A stretch of 5,156 nucleotides of DNA from assembly GCA_026994735.1 (NCBI GenBank), contig JALWQD010000212.1, positions 1 through 5,156 on the forward strand, read 5' to 3'. The notes under the pieces were generated by a model. The model was not told where the DNA came from, did not search any database, and worked only from the letters and a program-made list of their open reading frames with translations. Below, piece after piece: positions 1-5,156 of this stretch. A program made the translations under genes and the position numbers. Positions within the stretch are counted from its first letter, which is position 1. Each line of letters begins with the position of its first letter. Origin of the DNA: Gammaproteobacteria bacterium (GTDB taxonomy: Bacteria > Pseudomonadota > Gammaproteobacteria > SZUA-140).

Positions 1-1553
1 ATACTATGGAAATCCTCAACAAGATGGTGTTGCTCGTCGATTGTTTTCGTGATCGACTTGATTTCCACCGCCATGCTTCGGGTCGATGTATCCAGATGGA
101 TGATCTGCTGATTGAGCAATTCACTGGTTGAACTCTGTTCGCTTGCAGCAGAGGCAATATGTTCGTTCATGTTCTCAATGTTTTCGATGAAAGCGACCAG
201 TTTGACAAGATGGCTGTTGCCATCTGTCAGCCCCTCGCTGCTATGGGTGCTTTGCTCGCATGCCCGTGACATTTCCTTGCTTGCTGCATGAGCACGGGCC
301 TGCAGTTTTTGCGTCATCTGCTCAATGTCTTCGGTCGATTCCTGGGCCCTGACAGCCAATGTCCGGACCTGGTCAGCGACAACAGCGAATCCACGGCCAC
401 TTTCGCCTGCACGGGCGGCTTCAATCGCCGCATTGAGGGCGAGTAGATTGGTTTCAGAGGCAATGTCCCGAATGACTTCGAGATAGATGCCGATCTCTTT
501 ACAGTCTTTTTCCAGGGCTTCGACAGAAGTGGCTGTCTGGCCGATATTGCTGGTCATGGTCTGGCCGATTTGAATGGCATTGGCGATGATCTGTTGGCAG
601 CTGTGTGCCATATCACGGCCTTGCCGTGTTGTTTCTGCTGTTTCTTCAGCATGACGGGCGACTTCATGGGAGGTGGCCAGCATTTCTTCGGTTGCCGCCG
701 CGATCTGGCCGGTTGTCTCGCCCTGCTTGTCAAGTTGTTGAGCCGATTGCAGCGTGCTGTTGTAACTTGTTGAACAGATACCCGAGAGATTGTTGGCGGC
801 ATCTTCGAATCGCCCGAGAACCGTTCTGATCGCTGCATTCTGCATACGTATGGCCGTGCTTATTTGACCGCCGGCATCATTGCGACCACTAAAGATCTGG
901 CACATGACAGGCGTGAGTGATATTTTCTTGGCCTGCTCGCTGGCATGGCGGATAGACTTGCCCAAAAGACTGGCCAGAATGATCGCCGTAACCGTACCGC
1001 CAAGAACTCCTGTGGCCAGCGTCTGCAGCGTGAATAGATCTGCCGCAAAAAGTGTTGTCAAGGTCAGCAGCAGAGGCAGTATGGCGATAGCCATAAAGGT
1101 AGCTTGAGCGCTCAGATCGGGTATCTTCAGGCGCTGGGTGGCCCGGTTTTGATTGATTGCGCGGTAAATAATATTGGCGCGCTCAATATCCTGTGACCTG
1201 GCTTGTACACGCACGGATTGGTAACCGATGATCTTGCCTTCTTTATAAATGGCCGTAACATAGGCTTCAACCCAGTAAAAATCACCATTTTTACAGCGAT
1301 TTTTGACAATTCCCATCCATGGCTTGCCCTGTTTTATCGTTGTCCAAAGGTCTTCAAAAGCGGCTGGCGGCATATCTGGATGACGGACAATATTGTGGCT
1401 TTGACCAAGTAATTCTTCGCGCGAATAGCCAGATATTTCGACAAAGGCATCATTGGCATAGGTCAGTATGCCTTTGCAATCAGTGGTAGAAACCAGCTGG
1501 CAATTTTCAGGAAAACGGTGTTCATTGCTGGTGACGGGCTGGTTATTCTTCAT
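1..1553 (-). CDS. aer: Aer-like PAS methyl-accepting chemotaxis protein (3' end cut by window edge)
   Basis: Probable redox/energy-taxis receptor signalling through CheA/CheW at the inner membrane. The frame is open for 517 codons from the ATG at 1553 and runs off the left edge. Residues about 18-118 are a PAS domain very close to E. coli Aer, with VRHPDMP at 56-62 and GIVKNRCKNGDFYWV at 81-95. Asn34, Arg57, His58, Asp60 and Trp79 fall at the Aer positions I recall as linked to FAD binding. Two hydrophobic segments (about 152-171 and 177-198) with a tiny loop make an Aer-type membrane hairpin with no periplasmic sensor domain. A HAMP-like linker follows (about 199-250, including SGRNDAGGQ), then the kinase-control hairpin with tip ETNLLALNAAIEAARAGE (367-384) and GRGFAVVADQVRTLA. 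Two equal hairpin arms predict an end soon after residue 517. The start is supported by GGAGAGG (1557-1563). Cofactor and ligand are inferred; it could be one of several Aer paralogues. Confidence 0.9.
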   Translation of the reverse strand, partial: MKNNQPVTSNEHRFPENCQLVSTTDCKGILTYANDAFVEISGYSREELLGQSHNIVRHPDMPPAAFEDLWTTIKQGKPWMGIVKNRCKNGDFYWVEAYVTAIYKEGKIIGYQSVRVQARSQDIERANIIYRAINQNRATQRLKIPDLSAQATFMAIAILPLLLTLTTLFAADLFTLQTLATGVLGGTVTAIILASLLGKSIRHASEQAKKISLTPVMCQIFSGRNDAGGQISTAIRMQNAAIRTVLGRFEDAANNLSGICSTSYNSTLQSAQQLDKQGETTGQIAAATEEMLATSHEVARHAEETAETTRQGRDMAHSCQQIIANAIQIGQTMTSNIGQTATSVEALEKDCKEIGIYLEVIRDIASETNLLALNAAIEAARAGESGRGFAVVADQVRTLAVRAQESTEDIEQMTQKLQARAHAASKEMSRACEQSTHSSEGLTDGNSHLVKLVAFIENIENMNEHIASAASEQSSTSELLNQQIIHLDTSTRSMAVEIKSITKTIDEQHHLVEDFHS

Positions 1554-1556
1554 TCG

Positions 1557-1563
1557 CCTCTCC
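1557..1563 (-). promoter_or_regulatory. Ribosome binding site of the chemoreceptor gene
   Basis: On the minus strand GGAGAGG lies just before the ATG at 1553, with GGAG six nucleotides from the start codon. It fixes the start, and the PAS domain begins at the same residue numbers as in E. coli Aer, which supports this choice. Confidence 0.75.
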
Positions 1564-1598
1564 GTGTAGTCTGCCATGACATGGGCACTGCCCTTTCT

Positions 1599-1626
1599 GT
1601 TTCGGCCGAATAGATGATCATCTTTA
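1599..1626 (-). promoter_or_regulatory. Candidate sigma-28 (FliA) promoter of the chemoreceptor gene
   Basis: Read on the minus strand, TAAA (1626-1623, followed by G) and GCCGAAAC (1606-1599) resemble the flagellar sigma-28 consensus TAAAG...GCCGATAA. Six of eight bases match in the -10 element. The gap between TAAA and GCCG is 16 nt, one longer than the usual 15. Transcription would begin near 1590-1592 and leave a leader of about 38 nt carrying the ribosome binding site. Chemoreceptor genes are typical sigma-28 targets, so position and gene function agree. This is a sequence match only, and the extra spacer base weakens it. Confidence 0.5.
1601..1623. repeat. Two adjacent perfect palindromes
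   Basis: TTCGGCCGAA (1601-1610) and AGATGATCATCT (1612-1623) are both perfect dyads, separated by one base. They fill the space between and partly overlap the -10 and TAAA elements of the proposed sigma-28 promoter. Such dyads can be protein-binding sites, but neither matches an operator that I recognise. Confidence 0.6.
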
Positions 1627-1703
1627 CATTATTTGTAGGGGTATTGGCAGAAGGGCAGCGTATCATTGCGAAATAGCAGCCAGGAGGCGTTAAGGGAGCC
1701 GTT

Positions 1704-1732
1704 TTGAGACGGCAAGATGATTGTTGTAGACT
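1704..1732 (+). promoter_or_regulatory. Candidate sigma-70 promoter of cysS
   Basis: TTGAGA (1704-1709, five of six to TTGACA) is followed after 17 nt by TAGACT (1727-1732, four of six to TATAAT). Transcription would start near 1739 and give a leader of about 48 nt before the cysS ATG. It is the best-spaced pair I found by eye in the intergenic region, but it has not been scored against background. Confidence 0.4.
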
Positions 1733-1786
1733 GCGCGGCGACTGTCGAAACAGAATCATGACGTTCTTTCCGCTATTTGAGGCCCC

Positions 1787-3193
1787 ATGCTTAGAATCTA
1801 TAACTCTCTCCGTCGGCGCAAGGAAGACTTTGTCCCGCTCGATCCTGCCAAGGTCGGTATCTATGTCTGTGGTATGACGGTCTATGATTATTGCCATATT
1901 GGTCATGCTCGTGTACTGGTCGCCTTTGATGTTGTCCGTCGTTATTTGCTTGCGCAAGGCTATAACGTGACTTTTGTCCGCAATATTACCGATATTGATG
2001 ACAAGATCATTGCCAGGGCAGCTGAAAATGGTGAGGCAATCGATACCTTGACAGCACGCTATATCAGCGCGATGCATGAAGATGCCGAGGCACTTGCCGT
2101 GTTGCCACCTGACCTGGAACCGCGCGCAACGGATTCAATTGAAATCATTATCGCCATGATTTCAGCTTTGATAGAGAAGGGCTATGCCTACCAGGGGAGT
2201 ACCGGCGATGTCTATTATCGGGTCCAGGAGTTCGCCGGTTATGGTCGCCTTTCTGGAAAGGATATCAGTGAATTACAGTCGGGTTCTCGTGTGGCCATTG
2301 AGGCGGCAAAAGAAGATCCGCTTGATTTTGTACTGTGGAAATTGGCGAAGGAAGGTGAGCCCAGCTGGCCATCTCCCTGGGGTGCGGGTCGACCGGGCTG
2401 GCATATTGAATGCTCGGCAATGTCGGTCGATTGCCTGGGTAAAGAGTTCGATATCCATGGTGGTGGTATGGACTTGCAGTTTCCGCATCATGAAAACGAA
2501 ATTGCCCAGGCCTGTGCTGCTACGGAGGGTAACTTTGCCCATACCTGGATGCATAATGGTTTTGTTCAAATCAATGAAGAAAAAATGTCCAAATCACTGG
2601 GTAATTTTTTTACTGTCCGTGAAGTTCTCGCCCATTACGATCCTGAGGTGATTCGTTTTTTCATTATTGCCAGTCATTATCGCAGCCCATTGAATTACTC
2701 CGATGCCCAGCTTGATAATGCCCGCGCCGCCCTCGAACGTTTCTATATCGCTTTGCGAGGCTTGCCTGATGTGGCCATCAATGAGGCACAGTCGGCAGAC
2801 TATCTTGAACGCTTCACGTGTGCCATGGATGATGATTTCAATACACCTGAAGCATTGGAAGTCATGTTTGAGGTTGCGCGCGAGATTAATCGCTTGCGGC
2901 AATCGGATGATGAGGCTGGAGCCGCTGCCCTGGCACAGGTACTGAGCGCACGGATGGGGTCTGTTCTCGGGGTTTTACAACGCGATCCCGATCTTTTTCT
3001 TAAAGGCAGGCAAGCCCGACAGGCCGATGGGGCGGGATTGTCCGAGATTGAAATAGAAACGCTTATTGCCGAGCGCAATGCCGCCCGTGTAGCCCGTGAC
3101 TGGGTCGAGGCCGACCGGCTGCGTGATTTGCTGGCGACGAAAGGGATCGTTATTGAGGATGGTGCCGACGGAACAAGCTGGCGCATGTCCTGA
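1787..3193 (+). CDS. cysS: Cysteinyl-tRNA synthetase
   Basis: Cytoplasmic class I aminoacyl-tRNA synthetase that activates cysteine with ATP and charges tRNA-Cys; essential for translation. The 468 residues compare with 461 in E. coli. The Rossmann fold holds the HIGH signature (37-40) and the KMSKS loop (266-270). The zinc site that selects cysteine is complete: Cys28, Cys209, His234 and Glu238, with Trp205 before it (GRPGWHIECS). RNITDIDDKI (65-74) and HGGGMDLQFPHHENE (224-238) are family hallmarks. The DALR-like helical domain (about 300-400, including DDDFNTPEAL at 348-357) and a small C-terminal tRNA-binding region (EADRLRDLLATKGI, 441-454) follow. The ATG start gives the standard N-terminus MLRIYNSL and has GAGG at 1779-1782, only four nucleotides upstream, which is short. 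It stands alone: it diverges from the chemoreceptor gene and converges with argF. No T-box leader is visible. Confidence 0.98.
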   Translation: MLRIYNSLRRRKEDFVPLDPAKVGIYVCGMTVYDYCHIGHARVLVAFDVVRRYLLAQGYNVTFVRNITDIDDKIIARAAENGEAIDTLTARYISAMHEDAEALAVLPPDLEPRATDSIEIIIAMISALIEKGYAYQGSTGDVYYRVQEFAGYGRLSGKDISELQSGSRVAIEAAKEDPLDFVLWKLAKEGEPSWPSPWGAGRPGWHIECSAMSVDCLGKEFDIHGGGMDLQFPHHENEIAQACAATEGNFAHTWMHNGFVQINEEKMSKSLGNFFTVREVLAHYDPEVIRFFIIASHYRSPLNYSDAQLDNARAALERFYIALRGLPDVAINEAQSADYLERFTCAMDDDFNTPEALEVMFEVAREINRLRQSDDEAGAAALAQVLSARMGSVLGVLQRDPDLFLKGRQARQADGAGLSEIEIETLIAERNAARVARDWVEADRLRDLLATKGIVIEDGADGTSWRMS

Positions 3194-3208
3194 AAATAAA
3201 TAATAAAT
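3194..3208. other. A/T-only spacer between convergent cysS and argF
   Basis: The 15 nt between the two stop codons contain only A and T. They carry a second in-frame TAA for cysS at 3197-3199 and further TAA triplets in another frame. The flanks form only a 5-bp inverted repeat (CTGAA 3190-3194, TTCAG 3208-3212) made largely of the two stop codons. It has a 13-nt loop, so no intrinsic terminator can be called. Confidence 0.7.
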
Positions 3209-4120
3209 TCAGCCTGTTGTCATTAGCATTTCAAGGAGTGCCTTTTGTGCATGCAGCCGGTTTTCAGCCTCTTCCCAAACGACACTCTGGGGGCCATCAA
3301 TAACATCGGCGCTGACTTCTTCATTACGATGTGCCGGCAGACAGTGCATAAACAACGCTTCTTTATCTGCCGCTGCCATAACGGCTTTGTTGACTTGATA
3401 ATCAGCAAAGGCCTGCTCCCGATGGCGGGCTTCCTCTTCCTGACCCATGCTCGCCCAAACATCAGTAACGACCAGTTGCGCACCTTCAGCAGCAAGACAG
3501 GGATCCTGGCTGATCTCTACCCGTGAACCCGCTCGATGAACAATCTCGGGTGCAGGCTCATATCCTTTTGGACAGGCAATGCGAAGATGAAAGTCAAGCT
3601 GGATGGCGGCATTAATATAGGAATGGCACATGTTGTTGCCGTCCCCGATCCAGCTAACTGTTTGACCCCGGATGTCGCCACGATGGGAAAAATAGGTTTG
3701 CATATCGGCCAGTAGCTGGCAGGGATGATAGAGATCAGAGAGACCATTGATAACCGGGATGGATGCTGCCGCGGCAAAGCGTTGCTGATCTTCATGATGA
3801 AAGGTACGCATCATCACCGCATCAACCATACCGGAGAGGACACGGGCAGTGTCTTCTATGGCTTCACCGCGGCCAAGTTGACAATCACGGGGCGAGAGGA
3901 AGATTGCCTGGCCGCCAAACTGGATCATGCCGGTTTCGAAGGATACGCGTGTTCGTGTTGATGATTTTTCGAAGATCATGGCAAGCACGCGGTTGCGCAA
4001 GGGCTCATAGATCTCACCACGGTGTTGCATGTCCTTGATCTCATGGGCGCGTGTGATCAGAGTGCGTAATTCATCGCTGCTGAGGTCGGTCAATTGAAGA
4101 AAGTGGCGAGGCGTATCCAT
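3209..4120 (-). CDS. argF: Ornithine carbamoyltransferase (anabolic)
   Basis: Cytoplasmic enzyme that transfers the carbamoyl group of carbamoyl phosphate to ornithine, giving citrulline in arginine synthesis. The 303 residues match the short proteobacterial form (about 305 in Pseudomonas ArgF) rather than the longer E. coli one. Key motifs are intact: FEKSSTRTRVSFE (50-62) for carbamoyl phosphate, MMRTFHH (103-109), HPCQ (132-135), the DVWASMGQE ornithine loop (220-228) and HCLPAHR (259-265) with the catalytic cysteine. I chose the ATG at 4120, which gives MDTPRHFLQLTDLS and has CAGG at 4129-4132 eight nucleotides upstream. An in-frame ATG at 4183 would add 21 unrelated residues and overlap argD by 25 nt. 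It lies 38 nt after argD on the same strand, so the two are probably co-transcribed. The biosynthetic role is inferred from argD; no catabolic arc genes are visible. Confidence 0.97.
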   Translation of the reverse strand: MDTPRHFLQLTDLSSDELRTLITRAHEIKDMQHRGEIYEPLRNRVLAMIFEKSSTRTRVSFETGMIQFGGQAIFLSPRDCQLGRGEAIEDTARVLSGMVDAVMMRTFHHEDQQRFAAAASIPVINGLSDLYHPCQLLADMQTYFSHRGDIRGQTVSWIGDGNNMCHSYINAAIQLDFHLRIACPKGYEPAPEIVHRAGSRVEISQDPCLAAEGAQLVVTDVWASMGQEEEARHREQAFADYQVNKAVMAAADKEALFMHCLPAHRNEEVSADVIDGPQSVVWEEAENRLHAQKALLEMLMTTG

Positions 4121-4128
4121 AGTCGTTA

Positions 4129-4132
4129 CCTG
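4129..4132 (-). promoter_or_regulatory. Ribosome binding site deciding the argF start
   Basis: The minus strand reads CAGG followed by eight nucleotides and ATG at 4120. This site in the argD-argF gap favours the 303-residue start over the upstream ATG at 4183, which lies inside the end of argD. Confidence 0.55.
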
Positions 4133-4158
4133 AGAAAATACAACTGTGCTGAGGTGGG

Positions 4159-5156
4159 TTATTGAGGTAATGCCGCGATGCAATTTTGCAATCGCTCGAC
4201 AATCTGTTCGAGTTGTTGATTATTGATAATCAGGGGGGGTAACAGGCGCACTATGTTGCCCGCCTGAAGACTGACAAGGAGCCCTTGCTGGAGTGCCAGA
4301 TGCAAGAAATTTTCACAAGGAACAGTGAGTTCGAGGCCAATCATCAGGCCACGTCCACGAATGACGCCGACTTTGCTGTTGTCGGCAAAGGCCGTTTGCA
4401 GACTCTCCAGCAAGCACCTGCCCTGATGCCGGGCATGTTCGGCGAGATTTTCCTCGGCCATGACAGCAAGCGTTGTCCTGGCGACATGGCAGGCGAGTGG
4501 GTTGCCACCATAGGTGGAACCATGATTGCCCGGCTGAAAGAGCTCGGCTGCCTTCCCCTGCGCAAGGCAGGCACCGATCGGAAAACCATTGCCGAGGGCT
4601 TTGGCAACAGTCATGACATCGGGACGCGCGTTGTCTTGCTGCCAGGCAAACCACTGGCCGGTGCGACAGAGGCCGGTCTGGATTTCATCAAGCATCAGTA
4701 GCCAGCCACGTTGATCACACAGTTGACGCAGAAGGACAAGGTAATCATCGTCTGGAAGATGAATGCCACCTTCCCCCTGGATGGGCTCAACGAGAACGGC
4801 GCTAATATCCTGGCGACTGTCGGCAATCGTCTCGATAGCAGCGATATCGTTGAAAGGGCAGCGCACAAATCCTTGTACCAAGGGCTCAAAACCAGCATGT
4901 ACCTTGCGGTTGCCTGTTGCCGACAAGGTGGCCAGTGTGCGGCCATGGAAACTGTTTTCGGTGACCACAATGGCCGGTTTTTCTATGCCTTTCTGGTGGC
5001 CATGCAGGCGAGCGATTTTGAGCGCCGCTTCAACCGCCTCGGCACCTGAATTACTGAAAAAAGCCCGCTCCATGCCGGCATAGCCGGTCAATGTTTCGGC
5101 CAGTGCCTGCTGCGCGGGAATTTGGTAGAGGTTTGACGTATGCATTAACAGTTCGC
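4159..5156 (-). CDS. argD: Acetylornithine aminotransferase (N-terminus cut by window edge)
   Basis: PLP-dependent class III aminotransferase that converts N-acetylglutamate semialdehyde and glutamate to N-acetylornithine and 2-oxoglutarate in arginine synthesis; cytoplasmic. About 331 residues are visible, and the frame stays open to the right edge. Family members are near 390 residues, so roughly 60 are missing. The methionine at 5145 is internal: Glu-Leu-Leu precedes it in frame, and LMHTSNLYQIP is a usual internal stretch. Counting from that methionine: SNSGAEAVEAALK (31-43, phosphate contact), SFHGRT (65-70), EPIQGEGG (120-127), LDEIQTGLCRTG (152-163, with the PLP-ring aspartate), AKALGNGFPIGA (181-192, Lys182 forming the Schiff base) and GSTYGGNPLAC (209-219). 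The Cys in GLCRTG replaces a frequent Gly, probably harmless. Some family members also act on succinyl-diaminopimelate or succinylornithine; adjacent argF supports ArgD. It ends 38 nt before argF, as in an operon. Confidence 0.95.
   Translation of the reverse strand, partial: ELLMHTSNLYQIPAQQALAETLTGYAGMERAFFSNSGAEAVEAALKIARLHGHQKGIEKPAIVVTENSFHGRTLATLSATGNRKVHAGFEPLVQGFVRCPFNDIAAIETIADSRQDISAVLVEPIQGEGGIHLPDDDYLVLLRQLCDQRGWLLMLDEIQTGLCRTGQWFAWQQDNARPDVMTVAKALGNGFPIGACLAQGKAAELFQPGNHGSTYGGNPLACHVARTTLAVMAEENLAEHARHQGRCLLESLQTAFADNSKVGVIRGRGLMIGLELTVPCENFLHLALQQGLLVSLQAGNIVRLLPPLIINNQQLEQIVERLQNCIAALPQ

Larger units (their letters stand above)
1595..1755. repeat. 10-bp perfect inverted repeat pair across the divergent promoters
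   Basis: TTCTGTTTCG at 1595-1604 is the exact reverse complement of CGAAACAGAA at 1746-1755, so each gene direction reads CGAAACAGAA. The left arm overlaps the -10 of the proposed chemoreceptor promoter. The right arm lies in the proposed cysS leader. The match can be stretched to 12 nt with one mismatch (G[C/T]CGAAACAGAA). Function is unknown, and a chance pairing is possible. Confidence 0.6.
1554..1786. other. Divergent intergenic region between chemoreceptor gene and cysS
   Basis: This 233-nt stretch separates two genes read away from each other. No convincing coding frame lies in it. It contains candidate promoters for both genes and a cluster of symmetrical sequences: perfect palindromes at 1601-1610 and 1612-1623, a 10-bp inverted repeat pair at 1595-1604 and 1746-1755, an 8-bp inverted pair at 1588-1595 and 1651-1658, and a small stem at 1698-1713 (GCCGT/ACGGC, six-base loop). 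The small stem overlaps the proposed -35 of cysS and has no T-tract, so it does not look like a terminator. Confidence 0.7.

Noticed and set aside
1645..1662. Sigma-54 promoter (TGGCAG element)
   Set aside because: No TTGC-type -12 element occurs at the required spacing on either strand.
1698..1713. Intrinsic terminator in the divergent intergenic region (GCCGT/ACGGC stem)
   Set aside because: The stem has only five pairs with no T-tract, and no gene ends here: both neighbours are transcribed away from it.
1733..1786. T-box or other riboswitch leader for cysS
   Set aside because: The leader is only about 50 nt, far too short for a T-box, and no conserved riboswitch core is seen.
1550..2077. 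175-codon open frame on the minus strand, starting inside cysS and ending in an ATGA overlap with the chemoreceptor start
   Set aside because: It is antisense to the conserved N-terminus of cysS, runs through the intergenic promoter region, and its translation shows no recognisable domain. The ATGA overlap looks coincidental.
2800..3186. 128-codon open frame antisense to the cysS 3' end
   Set aside because: Its translation is rich in Arg and Ser and of low complexity, as expected of a shadow frame opposite a real gene. No family resemblance was seen.
3191..3211. Arginine-repressor (ARG box) site in the A/T-rich spacer
   Set aside because: The TGAA...TTCA arms are seven bases further apart than in an ARG box and consist mainly of the two stop codons. 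The site is at gene ends, not at a promoter.
4121..4183. Longer argF start at 4183
   Set aside because: It adds 21 residues without family similarity, overlaps argD, and ignores the ribosome binding site before the ATG at 4120.
4285..4701. 138-codon plus-strand open frame inside argD
   Set aside because: It lies opposite strongly conserved argD motifs and has no recognisable protein features.
5143..5145. argD starting at the ATG at 5145
   Set aside because: The frame continues upstream to the window edge with Leu-Leu-Glu, and the methionine lies in a conserved internal stretch, so the gene is cut and not short.

Overview
The window is ordinary bacterial chromosome with four protein-coding genes and no mobile, phage, CRISPR or RNA-gene signal. 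Base composition is close to 50 % GC. The gene set suggests a motile proteobacterium, probably gamma- or beta-proteobacterial: an Aer-type PAS chemoreceptor, an argD-argF arginine pair with a short (303-residue) Pseudomonas-like ornithine carbamoyltransferase, and a CysS whose zinc ligands fall at the E. coli positions. The lineage call is an inference from protein resemblance only; I cannot name a genus.

Layout. Positions 1-1553 (minus strand) hold a methyl-accepting chemotaxis protein with an N-terminal Aer-like PAS domain. It is open through the left edge, so only its extreme C-terminus should be missing. Positions 1554-1786 are a divergent intergenic region. It holds a candidate flagellar sigma-28 promoter for the chemoreceptor, a candidate sigma-70 promoter for cysS, and several perfect palindromes or inverted repeats. 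Positions 1787-3193 (plus strand) are a complete cysS (cysteinyl-tRNA synthetase). After a 15-nt spacer of only A and T, argF (minus strand, 3209-4120) is read convergently towards cysS. Upstream of it on the same strand lies argD (4159-5156), which lacks its N-terminus because it runs off the right edge.

How the genes work together. argD and argF form a short operon read right to left. ArgD makes N-acetylornithine, and ArgF carbamoylates the ornithine derived from it to citrulline. cysS is an independent housekeeping gene. The chemoreceptor is functionally unrelated and probably belongs to the flagellar/chemotaxis regulon, which fits its own sigma-28-like promoter.

I looked for an undescribed system and found none. 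The part least explained by known genes is the 233-nt divergent intergenic region, whose symmetrical elements are listed separately below with modest interest scores.
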